A stretch of DNA of 64,000 bases from Alphaproteobacteria bacterium LSUCC0396. GTDB lineage: Bacteria; Pseudomonadota; Alphaproteobacteria; Puniceispirillales; Puniceispirillaceae. The translations under genes and the position numbers were made by a program. The notes beneath the pieces are model-generated. The model was not told the origin of the DNA, made no database searches, and was given only the letters and a program-made list of their open reading frames with translations. This document shows, piece after piece, positions 33,759-41,078 of this stretch (position 1 is its first letter; the number at the start of each line of letters is the position of its first letter). Where the stretch lies: positions 1,223,501 to 1,287,500 of the forward strand of contig CP166131.1 of NCBI GenBank assembly GCA_041228345.1. The letters run 5' to 3'.

Positions 33759-34739
33759 CTAGAAGGTCAAGCCAGCAGCTTCAATAACACTCCGCCAACG
33801 CTTGATTTCACTATGCCCAAATTTGGTTTGCTCATCAGGCCCTTTTATCCAGGGGGTTGCCCCTACATTCAGGAAAAGCCGAGCTGTCTCTGGCATTTTC
33901 AGCACCTCTGAGAGAGCATCTGAAAGTATTTTGACGATGTCATCTGGCGTATCCGAACGAACATAAAGCGCATGCCAATTATCCGCAGTCAACCCTTCAT
34001 AGCCAAGCTCAATCATAGTGGGGACATCTGGCACTGCCGGTGAACGCTCTGGCGTCGAGATGCCAAGTGCAGTTAACGCCCCAGACTTTGCGTGAGGAAG
34101 TGCAGGTGGAATACCAGCGAAGAATAGCTGCACCTCATTTGAAATCACAGCCTTCGTAGCGTTCCCGCCACCACGATAGGGAACAACCGTCATCTTGATT
34201 CCGGCTCGTTTAGAAAATTCTTCAGTGGCAAGATGTTGGATTCCACCGATACCGGGGACGGAATAGAAAATATCACCCGCCTTCGCCCGCTGGACAAAGG
34301 ATTGCATGTCCGCGGTGCCAAGATCATTGTTGACAACAAAAAGCAGAGGCACAGAAGCCATCATGCCAACGCCTCGGAAATCCTTCTCAAAATCATATTT
34401 GAGATCATTGCGCGTTGTCGGCGTGATCGAATGCACTGCTGTCATTAGCATCAAAGTGTAACCGTCCGGGTCTGCCTGGGCAACCTTTGTTGCAGCGATA
34501 GAGCCGTTTGCACCTTGCTTGTTTTCAACTACGACCGGTTGGCCAAGAACATTTGCCATTCGCTCAGCAACAATGCGACCCAATGTATCGGGCGCCGACC
34601 CTGGGGTTGACCCGAGCACCATAGTAATTGGTTTTTCCGGAAATGCAGCCATTACCGGATTCATTACAGCCACCGCATTTATAATGATTGCGACAGCAAC
34701 TGTGGCCAAGGTCCTGCCCCAAATAGTTAACAACCTCAT
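33759..34739 (-). CDS. TTT transporter substrate-binding protein (TctC family), second system
   Basis: A periplasmic binding protein of about 326 residues. The ATG at 34739 with a GGGAGAAAG site gives a signal peptide (MRLLTIWGRTLATVAVAIII, cleavage near VMA|A). Mature motifs: ITMVLGSTPGSAPDTLGRIVAERM, VVENKQGANGSIAATKVAQADPDGYTLML. First gene of the minus-strand operon that leads through tctB and tctA into the sulfatases. Its promoter region carries a GTAT/ATAC palindrome shared with the MBL operon. Confidence 0.92.
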   Translation of the reverse strand: MRLLTIWGRTLATVAVAIIINAVAVMNPVMAAFPEKPITMVLGSTPGSAPDTLGRIVAERMANVLGQPVVVENKQGANGSIAATKVAQADPDGYTLMLMTAVHSITPTTRNDLKYDFEKDFRGVGMMASVPLLFVVNNDLGTADMQSFVQRAKAGDIFYSVPGIGGIQHLATEEFSKRAGIKMTVVPYRGGGNATKAVISNEVQLFFAGIPPALPHAKSGALTALGISTPERSPAVPDVPTMIELGYEGLTADNWHALYVRSDTPDDIVKILSDALSEVLKMPETARLFLNVGATPWIKGPDEQTKFGHSEIKRWRSVIEAAGLTF

Positions 34740-34772
34740 GAGCTTTCTCCCAACGCATAATGTCAGTTGATG

Positions 34773-34787
34773 TGTATTTTGCATACA
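34773..34787. promoter_or_regulatory. candidate GntR operator upstream of the second tctC
   Basis: TGTAT-TTTGC-ATACA, a perfect 5-bp inverted repeat with a 5-base spacer, 34 bases before the tctC start and in the region shared with the divergent GntR gene at 34932. The sequence TTTTGCATAC inside it is identical to part of the palindrome at 24428-24453. Two related sites in one cassette suggest a common regulon. Confidence 0.5.
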
Positions 34788-34931
34788 TATCTTACTTTTG
34801 GTATGCCATATTAATGCTTGGGGTGCAATGATCTGATGATATGTAATCTATGTGTTCTGGTATGGTATTTATGGGAGTGAAAATTTGCACTTATATAATA
34901 GCCAGAATAAAGAGGAGGATGACAGCTGAAT

Positions 34932-35657
34932 ATGGGGGAAAAAACCATCGCTTCTTTAAGAAAAACACCGCGGGTTGGTTCTGGAGACACGCTGGCTAAT
35001 GCACTGCGTCGGCAACTGGCAGATGATATTCTCGATGGGAGGCGAGAGCCTGGGTCTCGCCTTGAGGAGCGATCGCTTGCCGAGCAATATGGGGTATCGC
35101 GCACCCCAGTCCGAGAAGCACTGCAGCAGCTTGTCTCGGCTGGACTGGCAATCAGAAGGCCCCGCTCAGGCGCAGTTGTTCAGCGGGTGGAAGCGGGCCG
35201 CGTATCTTCGCTATGTGAAACATCTATTTTGCTTGAGACACTCTGTGCACGGCTGGCCGCAGTGAGAATAACCACCATTGAGCTTGGGCGTTTGAGGCTT
35301 GTTCTCAACGCCTGTGACGCCTGCCATCAAAAAGGAGATGTTGAAGGCTTTGCCCTTGAAAACAGGAACTTTCACAGTGCGGTAATTGCTGCAACGCAAA
35401 ATCAGGATCTGGCTGACACAGTTGAATTCTGCCGTCTTCGAATAGCCCCCTACCATCGCGCACCCTTCAAATCGGCAGCGCGCCGGGTTAGTGCTCAGGC
35501 CGAACTGGAAAAAATTGTATCGGCTCTCGAAAGCGGTAATCCGGACCAGGCAGCGCATGCAATGACAGAGCACCTCAAAGCCGCAGCGATCGCCATCGAC
35601 AACCAGCTGAGAAGGCCTTGGACAAATGCTAGAGATTCTGCCCGGCCAATTGTCTAG
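34932..35657 (+). CDS. GntR-family transcriptional regulator, FCD type
   Basis: A 241-residue regulator divergent from the second TTT operon. HTH region: RLEERSLAEQYGVSRTPVREALQQLVSAGLAIRR (about 40-75). FCD region: LCETSILLETLCARLAAVRI, FALENRNFHSAVIAATQNQDLAD. An AGAGGAGG sequence lies 15 bases before the ATG, a little far for an ideal site. It is the last gene before the tRNA-derived scars at 35.79 and 35.85 kb, so each end of the Tm-1/sulfatase/TTT half-cassette carries a GntR gene. Confidence 0.88.
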   Translation: MGEKTIASLRKTPRVGSGDTLANALRRQLADDILDGRREPGSRLEERSLAEQYGVSRTPVREALQQLVSAGLAIRRPRSGAVVQRVEAGRVSSLCETSILLETLCARLAAVRITTIELGRLRLVLNACDACHQKGDVEGFALENRNFHSAVIAATQNQDLADTVEFCRLRIAPYHRAPFKSAARRVSAQAELEKIVSALESGNPDQAAHAMTEHLKAAAIAIDNQLRRPWTNARDSARPIV

Positions 35658-35748
35658 CCGCGATACAGTCCAGAACCTCACTGCCTATTTGGCCCTTGCC
35701 GAATCTCTTTTCGCCCGTCGCAAAATTCATGGACTCCAAAAAAACGAA

Positions 35749-35775
35749 CACCCCCTGGCAAATGCCGAGGGAGTG
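35749..35775 (-). terminator. hairpin terminator beside initiator-tRNA relic (site 2)
   Basis: An imperfect stem CACCCCCTGGCA/TGCCGAGGGAGTG, followed on the minus strand by a T-rich stretch (complement of CCAAAAAAACG). It lies 10 bases beyond the tRNA 3'-end sequence at 35786, the same layout as at the other relics but with a different stem sequence. Confidence 0.65.
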
Positions 35776-35785
35776 CATACAAGAT

Positions 35786-35831
35786 TGGTTGCGGGGGCGC
35801 GCAACCGCCGTTACTTGCACCTCGATTTTAT
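35786..35831 (-). repeat. initiator-tRNA 3'-end repeat, site 2 (att-like)
   Basis: TGGTTGCGGGGGCGCGCAAC continuing as CGCCGTTACTTGCACCTCGATTTTA. It differs from the 19282 copy at only a few bases (GCGC for CACGC, CTCG for CTTG). The first 13 bases are the initiator-tRNA 3' end. It marks the right end of the 19-35 kb cassette. Confidence 0.7.
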
Positions 35832-35849
35832 AAGTCTGTAGGGTCTTGT

Positions 35850-35904
35850 TGATTGCAGGGGCAGGATTTGGACCCGCGAGCTTCAGTTTATGAACCTAGC
35901 AGAG
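35850..35904 (-). pseudogene. degenerate initiator-tRNA 3' half
   Basis: On the minus strand this segment aligns through the acceptor end, T arm, variable region and anticodon arm with the better-preserved tRNA-Met(CAT) half at 43518-43566, but with scattered substitutions (3' end TCA for CCA; TTCATAAA at the anticodon loop). Similarity to the 43.5-kb copy continues a further 20-30 bases beyond the tRNA part. The 5' half (D arm and 5' acceptor strand) is absent, so no functional tRNA can form. Confidence 0.65.
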
Positions 35905-35997
35905 ATGACGGATTTCCGAGGGTCATGTCGCTTGGTAGATGACTTTTAGGCAGTTCTCAAGCCACTTTAAGGATGGCGAACAGATGGTGGACAGTGT

Positions 35998-36026
35998 TTG
36001 TCACGTTATTTTCATAATTTTGTAAT
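35998..36026 (+). promoter_or_regulatory. Pho-box-like triple direct repeat
   Basis: Three 7-mers spaced by exactly four bases: TTGTCAC-GTTA-TTTTCAT-AATT-TTGTAAT. This is the 11-bp periodicity and the CTGTCAT-like half-site of PhoB operators. It lies 56 bases before the start of the secreted phytase-like gene, where a PhoB site would contact polymerase. Phosphate-starvation control is inferred from spacing and from the gene it precedes. Confidence 0.6.
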
Positions 36027-36081
36027 GCCCATGTAAAAAAAGATGCCTATGGGAGTGGTATAGCCTCTTGAATAGGAATCC

Positions 36082-38274
36082 ATGATGAAAAACCCCAAAA
36101 TAATTCTGTCACTGGCACTTTCGGTGTCCGCAGCGCTGGTGCTTACAGTATCCCTAGATGCATCTGCTGCAAGTGCAGAGCATAATTTTAATCGCATAGC
36201 GTCTTTTCCAACCTATCAAAACATGCCAGCTGGCGGAGATAGAAACAAAGAGACATCAGCTGAGATAATCGATGTTACAGCAGATGGCATGACCCTAATT
36301 TATACTGATAGCCCACAAAAAGCAGTGGGTTTGATCGGTATCAAAAACCCAAATAATCCAACTCCTTTGGGAAATATTAAAGTTGATGGCGAGCCAACAT
36401 CTGTTGTTGTAATTGGCAGAACAGCATATGTTAGCGTCAACACGTCTACATCTTACAAAAACCCATCAGGCAAACTTGTCGTGATCGATATTGATAGCAA
36501 GTCAATAAAATTGACCTGCGATATTGGTGGGCAGCCTGACGCTCTAGCTGCGGCAAGGGACGGAAGTTTCATTTCAATCGCTGTTGAAAATGAGCGTGAT
36601 GAAGATTTGAATAATGGCGAAATTCCTCAACTGCCTGCCGGCAATCTTGTAATGTTTGATGTCAGAAACGATGCGGCAGACTGCTTATCAAAAAAAGAGG
36701 TTAGCTTAGTCGGGCTTGCCGCGATTGGCAGCACGGATCCAGAGCCTGAATTTGTGGATATAAACAGTCGAGGTGAGACTGTTGTCACCATGCAGGAGAA
36801 TAACCACATCGCTATCGTTGATCGGAAAGGTAAGGTTATATCTCATTTCTCAGCAGGAGCAGTAGATCTGTACAACATAGACGCAACTGATGAACGTGGT
36901 GCATTGATCTTTAATGAAACGCAAAAGGGCCGTCTTCGGGAGCCTGACGCGGTCAAATGGGTGGACGACGATCATATCGCGATTGCGAATGAAGGTGACT
37001 ATAATGGCGGTTCAAGGGGCTGGACTATCTTTGATAAATCTGGTCGAGTAGTTTACGAAAGCAACAATAGCTTTGAACAAGAGATCATCAAAATTGGTCA
37101 CTACCCTGATAAAAGATCTGATGCAAAAGGCGTCGAACCTGAATCAGTTACGACCGGCGTTTTCAATAACACACCATTTGTTTTCATCGGTGCTGAGAGA
37201 GCGTCAGTCGTTGGCGTTTATGATGTTAGCAACCTTAAGCAGCCCATTCTAAAACAACTTCTTCCCTCCGGTGTTGGCCCAGAGGGCTATGTAACCATCC
37301 CGCAAAGAAATCTTTTAGTCTCAGCGAATGAGAACGATTTAATTGATGATGGCGGAGCGAGATCACATGTAATGATCTTTGAATATCAAAACAAACCCGC
37401 TGTTTACCCACACCTAACCTCAGCTGGCATGAAAAATTTAACCGGTTGGGGTGCCATCTCTGGAATGGTTGCTGATGAAGATGGTATGATTTACGCAGTG
37501 AATGACAGTTTTTACGGTTACCAGCCCAGCATTTTCAAGATTGACCCAAAAACCAAACCCGCCCGTATTGTTGACGTGATTCGAGTGACGCGCCAAGGCC
37601 GGCCAGCCCAAAAACTAGATATGGAGGGAATTACGTTAGACGGTAAAGGTGGATTTTGGATAGCCTCCGAAGGGCGGACTGACCGTCTCGTTCCTCACGC
37701 CCTTTACAACGTCAACGCCAAAGGGGAAATCAAAAAAGAGATCGCTTTTCCAGCTGAACTCCTCTCCGTTGAAAAGCGGTTTGGCTCAGAAGGTGTGACA
37801 CGAATTGGCGACGTTCTTTGGATTGCTATACAGCGTGAGTGGAAGGATGATCCCAAAAATCATGTAAAGCTTGTTGCCTACAATACTAAAGATAAAACTT
37901 GGGGCGCTGTTCATTATCCTAAAGCTGAACCTAAAAAAGGGTGGGTTGGATTATCAGAGATCACCGCTCATGATAATCACGTGTATATTATAGAGCGCGA
38001 CAATCAGATTGGTGAAGCCGCTCTAACTAAGAAGGTATACCGAGTATCCGTGGATCAACTAAAGCCAGCAAAGCTTGGAGAGAAAGTGCCTGTAGTGAAG
38101 AAGGAACTTGTAAGGGATTTAATACCCGACCTTAAATCAACCGGCGGATATGTTCTCGATAAAGTTGAAGGCTTTGCGGTTACAAAAGATGGGACCGCTT
38201 ATGTATCCACGGACAATGATGGCGTAGATGACCATTCAGGTGAAACGATGTTCTTCAGTATCGGGAAGCTGTAA
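36082..38274 (+). CDS. secreted phytase-like esterase (esterase-like activity of phytase family)
   Basis: A 730-residue exported protein. The signal peptide covers about residues 1-34 (MMKNPKIILSLALSVSAALV, cleavage near SAA or ASA). The body is a beta-propeller-type sequence with repeated DxxG/GxP turns. The C-terminal 300 residues carry the phytase-like esterase domain (GWGAISGMVADEDGMIYAVND, DMEGITLDGKGGFWIASEGRTD, RFGSEGVTRIGDVLWIAIQRE, DKVEGFAVTKDGTAYVSTDND). It probably hydrolyses extracellular phosphate esters in the periplasm or outside the cell. The Pho-box-like repeat upstream supports a role in phosphate scavenging. A + strand terminator follows. Confidence 0.82.
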   Translation: MMKNPKIILSLALSVSAALVLTVSLDASAASAEHNFNRIASFPTYQNMPAGGDRNKETSAEIIDVTADGMTLIYTDSPQKAVGLIGIKNPNNPTPLGNIKVDGEPTSVVVIGRTAYVSVNTSTSYKNPSGKLVVIDIDSKSIKLTCDIGGQPDALAAARDGSFISIAVENERDEDLNNGEIPQLPAGNLVMFDVRNDAADCLSKKEVSLVGLAAIGSTDPEPEFVDINSRGETVVTMQENNHIAIVDRKGKVISHFSAGAVDLYNIDATDERGALIFNETQKGRLREPDAVKWVDDDHIAIANEGDYNGGSRGWTIFDKSGRVVYESNNSFEQEIIKIGHYPDKRSDAKGVEPESVTTGVFNNTPFVFIGAERASVVGVYDVSNLKQPILKQLLPSGVGPEGYVTIPQRNLLVSANENDLIDDGGARSHVMIFEYQNKPAVYPHLTSAGMKNLTGWGAISGMVADEDGMIYAVNDSFYGYQPSIFKIDPKTKPARIVDVIRVTRQGRPAQKLDMEGITLDGKGGFWIASEGRTDRLVPHALYNVNAKGEIKKEIAFPAELLSVEKRFGSEGVTRIGDVLWIAIQREWKDDPKNHVKLVAYNTKDKTWGAVHYPKAEPKKGWVGLSEITAHDNHVYIIERDNQIGEAALTKKVYRVSVDQLKPAKLGEKVPVVKKELVRDLIPDLKSTGGYVLDKVEGFAVTKDGTAYVSTDNDGVDDHSGETMFFSIGKL

Positions 38275-38300
38275 ACACAATCAACCAGACAGACAAGAAA

Positions 38301-38328
38301 GTCGGCACTTAAAAATGCCGGCTTTTTT
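38301..38328 (+). terminator. intrinsic terminator after the phytase-like gene
   Basis: GTCGGCACTT-AAAA-ATGCCGGC stem followed by TTTTTT, 27 bases after the stop codon at 38274. Shape and position are those of a rho-independent terminator. Confidence 0.85.
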
Positions 38329-38434
38329 GTTGGAATAGTCGGTTGGGGTGGCGCTATGGCCGATTTACTTTGCAACGCGTAGCCATAGTGTCAGTTAAAA
38401 GACTTCAACATATGCCAAAATGCCCTAAACAATT

Positions 38435-38674
38435 TTACACTGGCTCTATTTTTTCCATTTGCGCTCTAGTTGCGGTCCAAGAAGCGACTGAATAAGGCAC
38501 GAGACAAGTGAGACTCATTTTGATCCAACATTCGGCCGTCAACGCACCACTTAATATCAAATCACCATGATTGATGAATGCTAAAATTGTTCCCACAACC
38601 AATGCAGTCTTGACCGAACGATAAAGAATCTTCTTGCTCAACCAAATTTCCAATGCGATTTTGAGATTAGTCAT
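38435..38674 (-). CDS. NrtS-like nitrate/nitrite transporter subunit
   Basis: A 79-residue membrane protein. The ATG at 38674 has a strong GAGGAG site six bases upstream. Two hydrophobic helices flank the family-type motif TALVVGTILAFINHGDLILSG (about 21-42) and WIKMSLTCLVPYSVASW (about 50-66). This matches the short NrtS proteins first studied in cyanobacteria, which work as small homo- or hetero-oligomeric nitrate/nitrite transporters. It is divergent from the 38704 gene by 29 bp, so the two share a promoter region. Confidence 0.7.
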   Translation of the reverse strand: MTNLKIALEIWLSKKILYRSVKTALVVGTILAFINHGDLILSGALTAECWIKMSLTCLVPYSVASWTATRAQMEKIEPV

Positions 38675-38703
38675 CTGTCTCCTCAATTGCGAAGTAGGTT
38701 TTT

Positions 38704-39000
38704 ATGTTCACAAAAATTTTTATCAGGACATTTCCGTCAACAGAAGAATGTGAACTTTTTGAATCAATATTGCAAACCCGCTGGCCTGAACTAATTGGCA
38801 AAGCTGATGGGGTAAGGTTCACCGCATGGCGAAATTCACAAACTCCTCACATTTCGACCGTTATTTGGGAATTTCCTACCTTAGAGGCCCAAAAAACTAT
38901 CGAAAGGTTAATTGAAGAGCATATTGCGAAATTCACCAAAACACTCTCACCTAAAACAATCACTTTTTCAGGTGAGAAAAAAATGGAACTAAAGTCCTAG
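38704..39000 (+). CDS. small protein with possible dimeric alpha/beta-barrel (ABM-like) fold
   Basis: A 98-residue protein starting MFTKIFIRTFPSTEECELFE. The pattern of a beta strand, a helix around residues 11-30, two strands (VRFTAWRNSQ, HISTVIWEFP) and a long helix (TLEAQKTIERLIEEHIAKF) is like antibiotic-biosynthesis-monooxygenase domains, but no family motif is decisive. Function unknown. AGTAGG lies five bases before the ATG. It is divergent from the NrtS-like gene and the pair is flanked by short GGCGCTATGG repeats. Confidence 0.55.
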   Translation: MFTKIFIRTFPSTEECELFESILQTRWPELIGKADGVRFTAWRNSQTPHISTVIWEFPTLEAQKTIERLIEEHIAKFTKTLSPKTITFSGEKKMELKS

Positions 39001-39157
39001 CTCATTCCGAGCCCATGAGGTTTCCGACGTTGGCCAGCGATTTGCGCATATTTACTATTACGCAAGCATAAAAGCGCATTAAATGCGCATAAATACGAAT
39101 GAGCCTGAGGGCTTGGCGCTATGGGTTGCGCTATGGGGTAGGCCTAAAACGCAGAAA
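39001..39157. other. intergenic region with short palindromes and direct repeats
   Basis: The region holds the odd palindrome GCGCATTAAATGCGC (39074-39088), an inverted pair TTGCG...CGCAA (39042-39065) and two GCGCTATGG direct repeats (39115-39136). The 10-mer GGCGCTATGG also occurs at 38350-38359, on the other side of the NrtS gene pair. No gene is apparent. The right part leads into the site-3 terminator and tRNA-derived scar. Confidence 0.4.
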
Positions 39158-39187
39158 AGCCTCGCAAACCCGTAGGCTTGCGAGGCT
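39158..39187 (-). terminator. hairpin terminator beside initiator-tRNA relic (site 3)
   Basis: A perfect 10-bp stem AGCCTCGCAA/TTGCGAGGCT with a 10-base loop. On the minus strand it is followed by TTTTCTGCGTTTT. It lies 26 bases beyond the tRNA 3'-end sequence at 39214. Confidence 0.75.
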
Positions 39188-39213
39188 AGAAACTGCTGAT
39201 TTTATTATGTTTT

Positions 39214-39263
39214 TGGTTGCGGGGGCACGCAACCGCCGTTACCTGCACCTTGATTATGCAATC
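39214..39263 (-). repeat. initiator-tRNA 3'-end repeat, site 3 (att-like)
   Basis: TGGTTGCGGGGGCACGCAAC continuing as CGCCGTTACCTGCACCTTGATTATGCAATC. It is nearly identical to the 19282 copy (one change in TTACCTGC and a few at the 3' end). It separates the phosphate cassette from the ThDP-enzyme/CoA-ligase cassette. Confidence 0.7.
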
Positions 39264-39345
39264 GTTTGATACGGCGATAGCCAAAATAAGTTGGTTGACT
39301 TCAAAACTGATGGTGAGGATTTAGACTTAGCTACGTTGATTTGTA

Positions 39346-41067
39346 TTATCGCCTTCGAACCTGCTCTGCGTCATCCCAAGCAGTCAATGCTTGATAGTCT
39401 GGAACAAAACCAAGACCTTTTTTTGCATCAGAAGACACAACCTGCTGAGACGTAACAACATCAACTACTGCGGGCGCGTTTTTAATGGCGCGCGAGATAG
39501 CTGAGTTCAAATTACTTATATCTTCCACTCGCTCACCATGCGCTCCTAACGCAATGGCCATCGCCGCATAATCTGAGTGGCGCAGGGTTGTACCAATAAC
39601 GCGTCCACCATAATTAGCTTCCTGATCAAACCGTTCAATATTCCAAGCTGCGTTGTTTGAGATAATAAAGACAACCTTAGCTCCATGACGAACGGCTGTG
39701 TCGATTTCCATGGCATTTATGCCATAGGCACCATCACCATTAACAGAAATGACCATTCTCTCGGGATAGGCCAAAGAAGCGGCTATGGCGAAAGGAACCC
39801 CCACTCCTAGACAACCAAATGCACCAGCATCCATATAAGTATCAGCTTCCAGCCCAATACGTGCGAAACTTAACAAGTCCCCACCATCTGCAACCGCGAT
39901 GTAGTCGTCGGTGGCGGCTTGAGCTATCGCATAAAAAATTGCCATAGGATGGATTTTGCCATCAGGGCCAACATTATCATTCACCCGGGAAGCACCCTTC
40001 TGAATTCGCTTCAAATGCTTTTCACGAAGGTCATCTAACCAACGACTGTCACGATTACCTGCATTCATTTTTAGGGCGTCACTCAGCGCGTCAAGGCTTG
40101 TTTTCACATCAGCAAGTACCTCAACATCACCACGACGATTGTCGATTAATTCACCAGTCGTGTCAGCGAGACGAAGAAATTTAGCTTCAGGAAAGACTGC
40201 TGGTGATCCAAAGCCCATTTGATAGTCAAGCTTTCTGCCAACCGTAATGACAAGATCGGCACCATTCATTGCCGCCGCCCTCATTGCACCAACAAACGCT
40301 TTGTTGTTGCGGTCAATTAAGCCGCGGCTCTCTTGTGTGTCCAGATACACAGCATCGATAGTGTCAAGGAAGCGGGTCAACTCATGCCTAGCATTTTTAC
40401 CACCGCGACCCGTAATTACTAATGGGCGCTTGGATTGACGAACCAGATGAGCGGCTTGTTCAATCAGCTCAGGATCAGGACATAACTTACGCATCGGCTT
40501 TGGGATCATCCAATCATTTGGGATTAAACTTTTCTTAACTGAAGTTCGGAGAATGTCAGTGGGAATTTCTATATAGACCGGACCAGGTTCACCAAGATCA
40601 CCAAATGCACGCGCAATAGCTTCATCAAACTCTCGAATAACTTGTTCAGCGACGCGCGCAGTTCTTGCATAACGGCATATCGGAGCTAATATCTCCGTGT
40701 GGGGTATATCTTGAAGTGGACCCATGTTCGCTTGAGGCCTTGAAGTACAGCCTCCGATGAGCAGAACCGGCATGCGAGCCAAAGCAGCATTAGCCATTGC
40801 CGTGACACAATTAGTTACGCCAGGACCTGCAGTGACCATCGCAACCCCCAGTTGACCAGTTAATTCTGAATGTGCATGAGCCATATGTACGGCTGCACCC
40901 TCGTCACGCACATCAATGATGCGAGTGCCTTGCTTGCCAAGGCAGTCCCAAATTGGCTGGATATGACCTCCCTGAAGACCAAATATCCGGTCTATTCCTC
41001 TTTGCTTCAACAAGGACGCAATCCATGCAGCGACACTATTTGCGTCTTGATTCAGATCCTGAGACAT
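39346..41067 (-). CDS. thiamine-diphosphate-dependent enzyme (acetolactate synthase/2-hydroxyacyl-CoA lyase superfamily)
   Basis: A 573-residue enzyme with the three usual domains. The N-terminal Pyr domain has the cofactor-activating Glu56 in [15 protein letters not shown]. The middle domain has [14 protein letters not shown] (near 205). The C-terminal PP domain has the ThDP/Mg motif [15 protein letters not shown] ... [13 protein letters not shown] (near 445-485). ATG 41067 has a GGAGAG site. It is the gene after an acyl-CoA ligase gene and a GntR regulator gene. A ligase plus ThDP lyase is the arrangement of oxalyl-CoA decarboxylase and 2-hydroxyacyl-CoA lyase pathways, so cleavage of a 2-hydroxyacyl-CoA to formyl-CoA and a carbonyl compound is a plausible role. 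Acetolactate synthase-like activity is the alternative. Confidence 0.85.
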   Translation of the reverse strand: MSQDLNQDANSVAAWIASLLKQRGIDRIFGLQGGHIQPIWDCLGKQGTRIIDVRDEGAAVHMAHAHSELTGQLGVAMVTAGPGVTNCVTAMANAALARMPVLLIGGCTSRPQANMGPLQDIPHTEILAPICRYARTARVAEQVIREFDEAIARAFGDLGEPGPVYIEIPTDILRTSVKKSLIPNDWMIPKPMRKLCPDPELIEQAAHLVRQSKRPLVITGRGGKNARHELTRFLDTIDAVYLDTQESRGLIDRNNKAFVGAMRAAAMNGADLVITVGRKLDYQMGFGSPAVFPEAKFLRLADTTGELIDNRRGDVEVLADVKTSLDALSDALKMNAGNRDSRWLDDLREKHLKRIQKGASRVNDNVGPDGKIHPMAIFYAIAQAATDDYIAVADGGDLLSFARIGLEADTYMDAGAFGCLGVGVPFAIAASLAYPERMVISVNGDGAYGINAMEIDTAVRHGAKVVFIISNNAAWNIERFDQEANYGGRVIGTTLRHSDYAAMAIALGAHGERVEDISNLNSAISRAIKNAPAVVDVVTSQQVVSSDAKKGLGFVPDYQALTAWDDAEQVRRR

Positions 41068-41078
41068 TTAGCTCTCCA

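Noticed and set aside
39042..39065. Chromosome dimer resolution (dif) site
   Set aside because: TTGCGCATAT resembles a XerC arm, but the other arm matches poorly and the central spacing is wrong; it was left as a short inverted repeat.
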